Shown here one piece after another: positions 39,341 to 45,856 of a stretch of DNA of 45,856 bases. The notes under the pieces are model-generated. The model did no database searches and was not told the origin of the DNA. It saw only the letters and a list, made by a program, of their open reading frames with translations. This stretch comes from Candidatus Omnitrophota bacterium. Its GTDB lineage: Bacteria; Omnitrophota; Koll11; Duberdicusellales; 4484-171. The DNA is taken from the NCBI GenBank assembly GCA_030692055.1, contig JAUYCY010000033.1, positions 1 to 45,856 on the forward strand. Direction: 5' to 3'. Numbering within the stretch: the stretch's first letter is position 1; each line of letters opens with the position of its first letter. The position numbers and the translations under genes were made by a program.

Positions 39341-40459
39341 ACTATATTGCTTCAAAAATTGATTAGGATAAATTCTCAAAATCCTCCTGGCGATGAAAGA
39401 AAGATAATCATTTTTATCCGCGATTACTTAAGGCGCCTAGGCGTTGCTTCTAAAATTTACAAGTTCAAAAAAAATAGGCTAAATCTTGTTTGCAAAGTAA
39501 AGTCACAAACCTCAAAGAGAAAAATACTTTTTACTCCTCACGTTGATACTGTTCCGGCTACGGGTAAGTGGCGCTTCGAGCCTTTGTCTGGAGCAATTAG
39601 CAAAGGAAAAATTTACGGCAGAGGTGCAACTGATTGTAAAGCTAACGTTGCGGTAGCACTCTACCTCATAAAAAAGCTAAAACAAGAGAAGATAAAACTA
39701 AAGAATTTAGATTTAGTTTTTGCTTTTTGTGGGGATGAAGAGACGGGAAGCTACTATGGTACAATTCCTTTAGCAAAGTTTCTAAAGGGTATAGATTATG
39801 GCGTTGTTTTAGATGCCGATGATTTTAATATTGTTGTTGCCCAAAAGGGGCTGCTCCATCTACGTATAGAGCTTTTTGGCAAAGAAGCCCATGGAGCTTA
39901 CCCTGAAAGAGGGGTTAACGCTATCGAAAAAGGCATTAATATACTAAATGAAATTTTAAAGCGCAGAGTTTCCTATAAAACCCACACTCTTTTAAAAAAA
40001 CCTACTTTAAATATCGGTAGATTCATCGGCGGAGATAAAGTGAATGTAGTTGCCGGCTATTGCTTTTTTGAGTTAGATATTAGATACTTACCTTTCATGC
40101 AAAAACAACGTATTATTGCTGATATAGAAAAGATAATTAAAAAGCAAAAAATAAAATATAAAATAAAAGTTTTAGCGCATCAGAGGCCGATTGAAATAGA
40201 CGAGAATATTCCTTCCATTAAGATTTTAATGCGCAGCTTAAAAAAACACAGGATAAAGCCAAACTTAAAACCCAGTTTTGGCGCAACCGTGATTAATTTT
40301 CTGCAGGAAAAAGGGATAGAAAGTTTTGCCTTTGGTTTTGGCTCACAAGGACAAGCCCATGCCAAAAACGAATACGTAAAAGTTGATAATCTCCGTAAAG
40401 GCATTGCAATCCTCATGGATTATCTCTTAGAATTCGATAGTTACCTAACCAGACTATAA
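39323..40459 (+). CDS. M20 family metallopeptidase (ArgE/DapE/CPG2-like)
   Basis: A 378-residue protein with the M20 metal motifs: TPHVDTVP (His/Asp), GRGATDCKANVAVAL (bridging Asp), FCGDEETGS (Glu-Glu) and the dimerisation domain (~175-290), ending in FGFGSQGQAHAKNEYV with the last His ligand. Likely deacylase or aminoacyl-peptidase acting on an N-acyl amino acid; substrate not predictable. The first residues MENSGLT come from an M repeat; LLQKLIRINSQNPPG is the usual N-terminal helix. Confidence 0.88.
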   Translation: MENSGLTILLQKLIRINSQNPPGDERKIIIFIRDYLRRLGVASKIYKFKKNRLNLVCKVKSQTSKRKILFTPHVDTVPATGKWRFEPLSGAISKGKIYGRGATDCKANVAVALYLIKKLKQEKIKLKNLDLVFAFCGDEETGSYYGTIPLAKFLKGIDYGVVLDADDFNIVVAQKGLLHLRIELFGKEAHGAYPERGVNAIEKGINILNEILKRRVSYKTHTLLKKPTLNIGRFIGGDKVNVVAGYCFFELDIRYLPFMQKQRIIADIEKIIKKQKIKYKIKVLAHQRPIEIDENIPSIKILMRSLKKHRIKPNLKPSFGATVINFLQEKGIESFAFGFGSQGQAHAKNEYVKVDNLRKGIAILMDYLLEFDSYLTRL

Positions 40460-40466
40460 GCAATAC

Positions 40467-40482
40467 ACGGGCTTAAGCCCGT
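40467..40482 (+). terminator. Palindrome after the M20 gene
   Basis: ACGGGCTTAAGCCCGT, a perfect 16-bp palindrome followed by TCTT, seven bases after the stop. The tail is too short for a strong intrinsic terminator. Confidence 0.4.
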
Positions 40483-40483
40483 T

Positions 40484-40523
40484 CTTATGCAACATTTCAG
40501 TTCCGAACTCAAATGTTGCATAA
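40484..40523 (+). repeat. RAYT-associated hairpin, left copy
   Basis: A 40-nt sequence with stem TATGCAACATTT / AAATGTTGCATA around the loop CAGTTCCGAACTC. It is identical to 41428-41467. The two copies bracket the transposase gene as direct repeats, like the left and right subterminal hairpins recognised by IS200/IS605-type and RAYT enzymes. Confidence 0.9.
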
Positions 40524-40549
40524 TGAGAAAAATGAGTTAAAATAAATTT

Positions 40550-41467
40550 ATGAGTATATTAGAGTTAATAGAAGAAAAAAGGATTAAACGCCACATGGGT
40601 ATTAAGAATAAAATTATATTAGAGAATAGTTTTTACCATATTACACAGAGAGCCCCTGGCAAAGAAAAATTGTTTTTGGAAGAAGGAGATTTTTTATATT
40701 TTTTGTTTCTTCTTAAAAAGATCGCTAAAGATTTTAATATAAATATTCATTCTTTTGCGCTCATGCCAAATCATCTTCATTTGCTAATATATTTGCATGA
40801 AAGAAATTTAGATAAGGCAATGAAGAAAATTTTTCAGAAATATGCTATTTATTTTAATCACAAATATCAAAGAAAAGGCCATGTTTTTTGCGGGGTCTAT
40901 CGAGCCGCCCTGTGTAACGATGACGGTTATATTTTAACCGCTTCCCTATATATACATTTGAACCCCCTAAAGGCAGGCTTAGTTACTGATGTAGGCCAAT
41001 ATAGATGGAGTTCCGTTAATTTATATTGCGACCCCTTAAAAAATTCTTTTATAAAGACGGATTTTATTTTAGGGCTTTTTGATCAAGATAAATCAAAAGC
41101 AGTAAAACAATATAGCGAGTTACTGACCGAATGTAAATCGGTAAAATTTATCCCGCTTTTAGAAAATTTGCGAGGTTTAGATAAAATATTTAAAAATATA
41201 TTTAGAAAAATTATGCCCCTCATTAAAAAACACAAAGATGATGATAAATTTTTGGAGGATATAAATAAACTGGAAAGGCAAATAGAAAATATAAAGGATA
41301 AAAAGCGCTTAAGCAATCCACAAGATAAAGAAGCAGTTGCGTATACCATTGAACAGTTAAAGAGCAGAGGCTTTGCGATTAACGAAATTTGCCGTATTCT
41401 TAAAATAAGCCGTTTCAAAATTTACCGCTTATGCAACATTTCAGTTCCGAACTCAAATGTTGCATAA
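40550..41467 (+). CDS. REP-associated tyrosine transposase (RAYT, Y1-HUH)
   Basis: A 305-residue protein. HUH motif MPNHLHLL (H75 and H77) and the helix with the catalytic Tyr in LYIHLNPLKAGLV (Y134); HITQRAPGKEKLF and WSSVNLYC are also typical of RAYT/TnpA-REP proteins. After the ~165-residue catalytic domain there is a long helical region and a C-terminal HTH (FAINEICRILKISRFKIYRL, ~274-295), making it longer than E. coli RAYT. The last ten residues (CNISVPNSNVA) are encoded by the right hairpin itself. It may mobilise hairpin repeats in trans. Confidence 0.88.
   Translation: MSILELIEEKRIKRHMGIKNKIILENSFYHITQRAPGKEKLFLEEGDFLYFLFLLKKIAKDFNINIHSFALMPNHLHLLIYLHERNLDKAMKKIFQKYAIYFNHKYQRKGHVFCGVYRAALCNDDGYILTASLYIHLNPLKAGLVTDVGQYRWSSVNLYCDPLKNSFIKTDFILGLFDQDKSKAVKQYSELLTECKSVKFIPLLENLRGLDKIFKNIFRKIMPLIKKHKDDDKFLEDINKLERQIENIKDKKRLSNPQDKEAVAYTIEQLKSRGFAINEICRILKISRFKIYRLCNISVPNSNVA
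41428..41467 (+). repeat. RAYT-associated hairpin, right copy
   Basis: Exact 40-nt repeat of 40484-40523. It encodes the transposase C-terminus and stop codon, and supplies an in-frame ATG (41457) upstream of era. Confidence 0.9.
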
Positions 41468-41483
41468 GTATAGAGAATCGGAT

Positions 41484-42503
41484 ATGGAAAGAGATTTTAA
41501 ATCAGGTTTTGTAGCTATACTGGGCCGGCCAAATGTCGGCAAATCAACTATCCTTAATGCTTTAACCGGCAATAAAATAAGTATTATTTCGCCCGTTCCG
41601 CAGACCACCCGCCATCAGATAAAAGGAATCTTAAATTTAGAAAAAGCTCAGATTGTCTTTGTGGATACGCCGGGAATTCATTCTTTTAAGGATAATTTGG
41701 CTACTCAACTTAATACCATCGCTAAACAATCGGTAGAGGGGTGTGATTTAATTCTTTATGTAGTGGATGTTACGCGTAATTTAGGTAAAGAAGAAGCGCA
41801 GATAATGGATTTTTTAACCCGCCAGAAAATAAAAATTATTATGGTTTTAAACAAGATGGATTTAGGTGAACATTTTTCAGGTAGCTATATTGATGCATGG
41901 AAAAAGCATATCGAGGCACAAAATATAAAAACTGATCCGATTATTTCTTATCTACCGCTTTCCGCTAAAACCGGAAAAAATATGGAAATGCTTAAAAATG
42001 TCATTATTGATAATTTACCAGAACAAGAACCATTCTACGATACCCACACCGTTACGGATTTTCCTATGAAGTTTCGTATTGCCGACATTGTGCGGGAAAA
42101 GCTATTTTTAAATTTAAAAGATGAGCTCCCGCATTCTTTAGCGGTGGAAGTGCAAGAAATGAAAGATAGGCAAAGCGAGAAGACAGAGGAAGCTGAAGAA
42201 GAAACCGAAAAAGATGGCGCCAGTTACGAGGATTATATGTCATCGCTGGCGCAACCGAATAAAAGCGGCCCCTTAACAGGCCCGATGTATATAAAGGTAA
42301 ATATTTATGTAAATAGAGTCTCCCAGAGAAAAATTGTTATCGGAGAAAAAGGAAAATTATTAAAAGAAATCGGCATCCAGTCCCGCCTAGAGATGGAAGC
42401 TATTTTAAATAAAAGAGTTTATTTAGATATTAGGGTTGAAGTGTTAGAAGATTGGCAGAATAAGCCGAGGATTTTGCAGGAGTTGGGGTATTGGGTGGCG
42501 TAA
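41484..42503 (+). CDS. era: GTPase Era with acidic insertion
   Basis: 339 residues from ATG 41484; an in-frame ATG at 41457 lies in the RAYT hairpin and adds nine non-native residues. GTPase motifs: GRPNVGKS (14-21), DTPG, NKMD and SAK; the Era-specific KH domain ends with RKIVIGEKGKLLKEIG and LDIRVEVLEDW. Era assembles the 30S subunit by binding 16S rRNA 3' end. A ~40-residue Glu/Lys-rich insertion (about 226-268, SEKTEEAEEETEKDG) splits the region between the GTPase and the KH RNA-binding strand, unlike standard Era of ~300 residues. Confidence 0.95.
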   Translation: MERDFKSGFVAILGRPNVGKSTILNALTGNKISIISPVPQTTRHQIKGILNLEKAQIVFVDTPGIHSFKDNLATQLNTIAKQSVEGCDLILYVVDVTRNLGKEEAQIMDFLTRQKIKIIMVLNKMDLGEHFSGSYIDAWKKHIEAQNIKTDPIISYLPLSAKTGKNMEMLKNVIIDNLPEQEPFYDTHTVTDFPMKFRIADIVREKLFLNLKDELPHSLAVEVQEMKDRQSEKTEEAEEETEKDGASYEDYMSSLAQPNKSGPLTGPMYIKVNIYVNRVSQRKIVIGEKGKLLKEIGIQSRLEMEAILNKRVYLDIRVEVLEDWQNKPRILQELGYWVA

Positions 42504-42538
42504 GTAAGCTGTAAGCTATAAGCTGTAAATATTAATCA

Positions 42539-42667
42539 TCAAACTAAAGAGATTGCCTCATATTTACAGGCTTCAACGCATGCGCCGCAATCAATACAGG
42601 CTGAAGAATCATATTTTAGATTAGAGATTAATTTAATGAACTGTATATATTTCTGATGGTTTTTCAT
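42539..42667 (-). pseudogene. Ferredoxin-like fragment (single 4Fe-4S motif)
   Basis: The 42-residue frame ends SACIDCGACVEACKYEAISLV, a CxxCxxCxxxC cluster motif of bacterial ferredoxins with Lys where Pro is usual after the fourth Cys. The other cluster motif and N-terminal half are missing; upstream, the frame overlaps the exported-protein gene in a different phase. Most likely a 3' remnant of a ferredoxin gene whose front was replaced; a genuine miniature ferredoxin is less likely. Confidence 0.45.
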
Positions 42668-42974
42668 CAGTAAGCCGCCAACACGGTAGAGTATAAACCT
42701 GTTTCCCTTGTTTCTTAGCTTGCTCAATTAGTTTTTTTAAACCTCCTTTTGCTTTTTCATCGATAGTTAGTTGATTTTCGTCTAAAACCACAAATTCACC
42801 ATACACCCATACTTCGCCAGTTTTTGTATTGATTCTATACAAATCTTCTTTTTCCGCATTTCTTACGGTTGTTAATTGAAAAGTGTCAACTTCATTGTTG
42901 TTGTTTTGTGAAAAAGCATTTTTAGGACAAAAAAACGTGGTCGAGCAAAGAATAATAATTAATATTTTTTTCAC
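42633..42974 (-). CDS. Exported hypothetical protein
   Basis: 113 residues from GTG 42974, chosen because AAAGGAGG lies just upstream; a longer frame lacks a site. A signal peptide (MKKILIIILCSTTFFCPKNAFSQ) is followed by a small domain with LYRINTKTGEVWVYGEFVVL, a pattern seen in short secreted proteins, and a KKLIEQAKKQGKQVYTLPCW helix. I do not recognise a family. It follows the DUF120-like gene in the same direction. Confidence 0.55.
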   Translation of the reverse strand: MKKILIIILCSTTFFCPKNAFSQNNNNEVDTFQLTTVRNAEKEDLYRINTKTGEVWVYGEFVVLDENQLTIDEKAKGGLKKLIEQAKKQGKQVYTLPCWRLTDEKPSEIYTVH

Positions 42975-43020
42975 AATACCTCCTTTATCTTTTTGTCTCT
43001 CCAAAATTATTACAAAGTTT

Positions 43021-43449
43021 TCATTCAATAACGATTGATGCTAATTCTTTTATATTTCCCTTGTCTATAATTATACTACACATGCTGGCATTTTGGATAT
43101 CAATATATGGTGCGATTATCTCAATATAAAAAGGGTTCGCATAATGAGGTGATTTGTACGCTATATATATCCAAGCATCTACACAAATACTTTTGTTTAA
43201 GATTTCTAATTTTATCTTCAAGAAGCCAAACTCTTCACTTATAGAATTGTTTTGAGACAGCCAAAAAATCGGTGGTGTTACAATATCAGGGGAGAAGATA
43301 ATCAAAGGTTGTTCTAGGAGAACATTGATTGTTCCATCGTGACAGCTTTCTATTTCTGACAAATATTGTCTAAGAAATGGTTTTTGGATTTGAATTGTGT
43401 TTTTTGCTGCCCCAAGCCCTTTTTGTATTTCCCCTCTTATTTTTATCAT
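43021..43449 (-). CDS. DUF120/RibK-like protein (tentative)
   Basis: 142 residues from ATG 43449, seven bases after an attC-like site. The N-terminus IRGEIQKGLGAAKNTIQIQ and CHDGTINVLLEQPLIIF resemble the (GxVxxGxGxxxxF...PGTLNVxL) core of archaeal CTP-dependent riboflavin kinase (DUF120); NPFYIEIIAPYID near the C-terminus resembles its HPxxxxEIIAP strand. Overall similarity is weak and the kinase role is uncertain. The start next to the palindrome is the position seen for integron-cassette genes. Confidence 0.4.
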   Translation of the reverse strand: MIKIRGEIQKGLGAAKNTIQIQKPFLRQYLSEIESCHDGTINVLLEQPLIIFSPDIVTPPIFWLSQNNSISEEFGFLKIKLEILNKSICVDAWIYIAYKSPHYANPFYIEIIAPYIDIQNASMCSIIIDKGNIKELASIVIE

Positions 43450-43455
43450 TTTGTC

Positions 43456-43528
43456 TCTAATACAAAAATCACCTGCCCGACGAAGCCGCAAAGTAGCAGG
43501 AAAGGTCAACTGAAATGACTTGTTAGAA
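43456..43528 (-). other. attC-like palindromic site 1
   Basis: On the minus strand it opens TCTAACAAGTC and closes TTTTTGTATTAGA, with internal arms CCTGC...GCAGG around TTTGCGGCTTCGTCG. This is the layout of integron attC sites: R'' (YAAC) at one end, R' (ATTAGA, a GTTRRRY variant) at the other, imperfect palindrome between, and the motif CTTTCCTGCTACTTTGCGGC is attC-like. It lies between the 3' end of one gene and the start of the next. Confidence 0.5.
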
Positions 43529-43594
43529 GATTATTTATTTTATCAATCTAATAATTCGGTTTTCTGTGTAGTGCCGATTTCAGAAAGACAATCT

Positions 43595-44158
43595 TTATTC
43601 ATCTTTTTTAACGTCATCGATTACATTCGCTAAGTTTAATGGCTCGGCTATGGGATTGTTCTTAAAGACAGAAGGAATAAAGTCGTGGACAAAAGAACTA
43701 ATCTTAAGAGGTATCTTTATTAACGTATCATCACGAAGCATAAGCTCAGGAATCTCAGGAAAGTTTTTTAGCAATATCGTAGAGGGTATCATATTAAGAC
43801 CTCCCATCTCGTCCATTATATTTTGATATAAAACATAAAGTTCTAACTCCTTTTTAATATCATCAAAATTCTGCTTATACCAAGCCTCCACATAAACCCT
43901 AGAGATTTCCTTATTCATTATGCTATCAGATATAAGTTGAGGGGTCATAAAATTAGCAAAGGATAAAAAAACACTAAAGCATCCTTTTTCTGTAGTATCG
44001 ATTAATACTAATTTATGCTTTTTCAGGAGAGGGCGAAGTTCTTCCTCAAATAGGATATTTACAAATGATAATATAGTATTAGCCAATAGGTCGATGGTTA
44101 GCGAAATCAATCTACGATCATCCATAGGCAATATTTTTGGTGTGGTATTTTTATCCAT
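43595..44158 (-). CDS. Hypothetical cassette-like protein
   Basis: A 187-residue protein without recognised domains: helical N-terminus (LISLTIDLLANTILSFVNILFEEELRPLLKKHK), a middle part with CFSVFLSFANFMTPQ, and SSFVHDFIPSVFKNN near the end. No signal peptide or obvious membrane helix. It is flanked on both sides by related attC-like sites (44222-44279 and 43456-43528), so gene plus 3' site form a ~760-bp unit of integron-cassette design. Confidence 0.55.
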   Translation of the reverse strand: MDKNTTPKILPMDDRRLISLTIDLLANTILSFVNILFEEELRPLLKKHKLVLIDTTEKGCFSVFLSFANFMTPQLISDSIMNKEISRVYVEAWYKQNFDDIKKELELYVLYQNIMDEMGGLNMIPSTILLKNFPEIPELMLRDDTLIKIPLKISSFVHDFIPSVFKNNPIAEPLNLANVIDDVKKDE

Positions 44159-44221
44159 GTTTTTATTTCGCTACAAATTCCGTATCGACAGGCGCCAGTC
44201 GAAAATTGGAATTATTTTTCT

Positions 44222-44279
44222 TCTAACACAAAAATCAGCGGCGCTGAAGCCGCAGAAGGCGGATGAAAGGTTCACTAGA
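44222..44279 (-). other. attC-like palindromic site 2
   Basis: On the minus strand it shares GTGAACCTTTC, CTGCGGCTTC and TGATTTTTGTGTTAGA with site 1, with GC-rich arms CCGCC...GGCTTCAGCGCCG. The closing GTGTTAGA is a better R' than in site 1; the opening end (TCTAGTGAAC) is shortened or degraded. Confidence 0.45.
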
Positions 44280-44300
44280 ATGATTGGTTATAGGTTTAAT

Positions 44301-44855
44301 TTATCTTCTTATAATTGGTCTAAATCTAGTGTAGTAAGGATTTTTATCAAACCACAAAATTTCAGCATATAGTCTTCCAATAGCCCCCTGCCTTAGAGCT
44401 TCTTTTAATTCATTTAATGGTTGTTCTGGATCAAGAGGAACCCATACCATTTTATTTTTCCCATGTCGAATTATTGCATCAACATTTAATTCCGAACCTT
44501 CCCCTTGAGGAGTATTTTCAATGAATTTTGTTTCAATGAGTCTTGAGGTTGAATCTCTGGTAGCCTTTGGGTCTGGGCGAATGTCTTTACCTAATTTAAA
44601 GCCTTCAATTTTTATAAGTATAGTTGTATTTGTCCAGTTTCTTAAATCAATATAAAGTTTGCATGGGTAATTTACCTTGCCGTCTGCTATTTCAATTTTG
44701 CAGTCAATATTTAAGTGTTTTATTCTCTTTTTTGTCGTAATAATTAGTGTAATTTTTCGACATAACTCTATGATTATTGTTGCAACAACACCCGATAGAA
44801 CAGCAAAAGTAAATTGCCAGAAACCATAGCGAGAGATAACTTCAGTAAATTCCAT
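44301..44855 (-). CDS. Hypothetical membrane-anchored protein
   Basis: A 184-residue protein with one N-terminal membrane helix (FWQFTFAVLSGVVATIIIELC, residues ~12-32) and a cytosolic or periplasmic beta-rich domain (CKIEIADGKVNYPCKLYIDLRNWTNTTILIKIEGF), ending in charged residues. Domains of this size following a single helix occur in small defence or cassette proteins, but I recognise no family. It precedes attC-like site 2 in the same direction. Confidence 0.55.
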   Translation of the reverse strand: MEFTEVISRYGFWQFTFAVLSGVVATIIIELCRKITLIITTKKRIKHLNIDCKIEIADGKVNYPCKLYIDLRNWTNTTILIKIEGFKLGKDIRPDPKATRDSTSRLIETKFIENTPQGEGSELNVDAIIRHGKNKMVWVPLDPEQPLNELKEALRQGAIGRLYAEILWFDKNPYYTRFRPIIRR

Positions 44856-45020
44856 TATTATTTATCCTATAAAACTAATATCTGTAATTCAGGTTTACCC
44901 TAACAAAAAGCTCTTTCTGATTAACTTATAGCACATTCCCCCGGATTGTAAAGAAAAACCTTGCCTGAATTGGCATTTCGCCTATAAGAAATTCCGGGGA
45001 TGGTATATCTAATTATTTCT

Positions 45021-45542
45021 TTAGATAAACTTATCTTTTATCGTTTGAGGGATTTTTGTTTTTAGGCGGGGATATTTTTCAATTATCCGGAATATATCTG
45101 CTAAATCTTTTTGACGTTTGCTTTTGCGCCTTTTTTCATCAGAATAAGCCCAGATTTTTCCTTGAAGAATATCTGGGAGGGATGCCACTTTCATTTTGTA
45201 ACCCACCACTTCTTTTGTGTGAGCGCGCGGAATAAAATCCTGATAACGCGCATCTGTCTGTATTTGGATACGTAAATCAGAATCTTTAGTGCCAAGATTA
45301 ACACTATGCGTAAATCTCTCTATTTTAAATATTTTTTTCACTGCCTTAATCAAATCTTCAAGTGCTTCCGCGACAATAACTATATCTAAATCAAGGCTTA
45401 CTACCGGTTCAACATAAGCATTCACTCCAAGCCCGCCGATTACGCAATAGTTGATTTCTAAATCAGCCAATAAATCAAGTAATTGCTGAAGTGTATCCTT
45501 TTTTTCTTTGCTCACCGATTTTAAAAACTCTTTCTTCGTCAT
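45021..45542 (-). CDS. Nucleotidyltransferase (AbiEii/DUF6036-like fold)
   Basis: A 173-residue protein with the GG...DLD signature of minimal nucleotidyltransferases: YCVIGGLGVNAYVEPVVSLDLDIVIV, and LRIQIQTDARYQDFI plus LPDILQGKIWAYSDEKRRKSKRQKDLADIFRII, the C-terminal motif of this fold family. It may NMPylate a partner (an antitoxin-like function), but no HEPN partner is adjacent. It is related in fold to the broken gene at 13941. The -10 box TATAAT (45549-45554, minus) is six bases before the ATG, a leaderless layout. Confidence 0.8.
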   Translation of the reverse strand: MTKKEFLKSVSKEKKDTLQQLLDLLADLEINYCVIGGLGVNAYVEPVVSLDLDIVIVAEALEDLIKAVKKIFKIERFTHSVNLGTKDSDLRIQIQTDARYQDFIPRAHTKEVVGYKMKVASLPDILQGKIWAYSDEKRRKSKRQKDLADIFRIIEKYPRLKTKIPQTIKDKFI

Positions 45543-45548
45543 ATTTTA

Positions 45549-45554
45549 ATTATA
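45549..45554 (-). promoter_or_regulatory. -10 box of the nucleotidyltransferase gene
   Basis: Perfect TATAAT on the minus strand six bases before the ATG at 45542; the -35 box is weak (TGAATA 17 bp upstream). It resembles the promoter before the other nucleotidyltransferase module at 13781. Confidence 0.45.
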
Positions 45555-45639
45555 TCATAATTATTTGATTTTATTCATTTTTTGTGCTCAGCCGGTAACG
45601 TATAATAAAGTGTGTAAGTTCTCTGGCAAGTAAATAAAA

Positions 45640-45720
45640 AAGGGTGTATCCTTTTTGTGGATAATCCAATATTAACCACATAGCCGTTACAAGCGGCTAA
45701 TTAAAAGGAGGTACACCCTT
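45640..45720 (+). promoter_or_regulatory. Fold-back that sequesters the IS ribosome-binding site
   Basis: AAGGGTGTATCCTTTT (45640-45655) pairs with AAAAGGAGGTACACCCTT (45703-45720) over about 15 pairs, covering the Shine-Dalgarno AAGGAGG (45705-45711). Inside the loop is a short hairpin AGCCG...CGGCT. Transcripts entering from outside would have the site masked. Confidence 0.65.
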
Positions 45721-45856
45721 ATGGAAGTGCTGGATAAGGTTATCTTAAGCCCGAATACTATTGTAGCCGACTGGCGCAGAGAGGTAAAGTGGAATAATAT
45801 TGATGAGTTCTGGAAGGAAACAGAGCGGCAAATGAAAGAATTATTACATAGCATAT
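45721..45856 (+). CDS. Transposase-like protein, N-terminus only
   Basis: 45 codons, MEVLDKVILSPNTIVADWRR and onward to KELLHSI, before the window ends. AAGGAGG lies nine bases before the ATG. The N-terminal helix pattern and the flanking IS-like end suggest a transposase (perhaps IS256/mutator-type), but no catalytic motif is visible. Confidence 0.45.
   Translation, partial: MEVLDKVILSPNTIVADWRREVKWNNIDEFWKETERQMKELLHSI

Larger units (their letters stand above)
40484..41467 (+). mobile_element. RAYT unit bracketed by identical hairpins
   Basis: A single-gene unit: hairpin (40484-40523), 26-bp gap, transposase gene, and an identical hairpin that contains the transposase stop codon (41428-41467). 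The ends are direct, not inverted, repeats, as expected for single-strand HUH transposition. The unit lies between the M20 gene and era, 16 bases before the era ATG. Confidence 0.75.
45609..45856 (+). mobile_element. Insertion sequence, left part, cut by the window edge
   Basis: Starts near AGTGTGTAAGTTCTC, an IS256-type terminal look, followed by a fold-back leader and a transposase-like ORF running off the window. No right end is available, so family and boundaries stay open. Confidence 0.5.

Noticed and set aside
44094..44372. A 92-residue plus-strand frame
   Set aside because: Antisense to two unknown genes and crosses an attC-like palindrome; no start signal.

Overview
The window is 45.9 kb of AT-rich (roughly 35% GC by eye) bacterial chromosome. 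It comes from a Gram-negative-type organism: it has a beta-barrel outer-membrane protein, a Wza/Wzc export system, a lipoprotein and an acyl-ACP/CoA PlsC. Lineage cannot be proven by eye. The gene mix (HypF/C/D, radical SAM proteins, TPR-rich exopolysaccharide locus, intergenic space packed with short structured repeats, mixed Shine-Dalgarno and leaderless starts) reminds me of uncultured candidate phyla such as Omnitrophota; this is inference only.

Layout. 1-5.9 kb: a radical SAM/SPASM-like protein, a SAM methyltransferase, a DUF1330 protein and PlsC, separated by repeats. 5.8-7.9 kb: an IS1182-like element next to a truncated IS3-type element. 8-13.1 kb: a glycan or lipid modification island (frameshifted methyltransferase, second methyltransferase, GT2 glycosyltransferase, B12-type radical SAM enzyme, GT39-like membrane glycosyltransferase), flanked by 20-bp direct repeats of the IS3-type end. 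13.2-15.5 kb: a RelB/RelE-like toxin-antitoxin pair, a frameshifted nucleotidyltransferase module and a geranylgeranyl-reductase-like flavoprotein. 15.8-17.5 kb: a membrane GGDEF protein and a small exported protein with a long structured leader. 17.5-19.1 kb: no protein gene, but a stack of repeats.

19.1-28.4 kb is an exopolysaccharide operon: TPR membrane protein, PilZ protein fused to a small membrane segment, outer-membrane barrel, Wza-like SLBB exporter, Wzc-like tyrosine kinase, O-antigen-ligase-like polymerase and TPR protein. With the GGDEF protein upstream it suggests cyclic-di-GMP control of polysaccharide export. 28.7-30.3 kb: tRNA-binding domain protein, YjbQ, DnaQ-type exonuclease. 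30.4-34.1 kb: hypF-hypC-hypD ([NiFe]-hydrogenase cofactor maturation) without hypE or hydrogenase subunits. 34.2-40.5 kb: AsnC/Lrp regulator, aminotransferase, DUF1805 protein, DUF3857/transglutaminase lipoprotein, TPR protein, M20 peptidase. 40.5-42.5 kb: a REP-associated tyrosine transposase (RAYT) bracketed by identical hairpins, abutting era. 42.5-45.6 kb: a co-oriented run of unknown genes, two of them separated by attC-like palindromes as in integron cassettes, then a nucleotidyltransferase. The right edge holds the start of another insertion sequence.

The most unusual content is non-coding. There are at least six families of structured repeats, several ending at or inside the start codon of the next gene. 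One two-copy 5' leader family (17.46-17.71 kb minus, 28.47-28.67 kb plus) combines a conserved short peptide ORF, two hairpins whose stems differ in sequence but keep pairing, and a strong ribosome-binding site in front of unrelated genes. That is my best candidate for an undescribed regulatory element.
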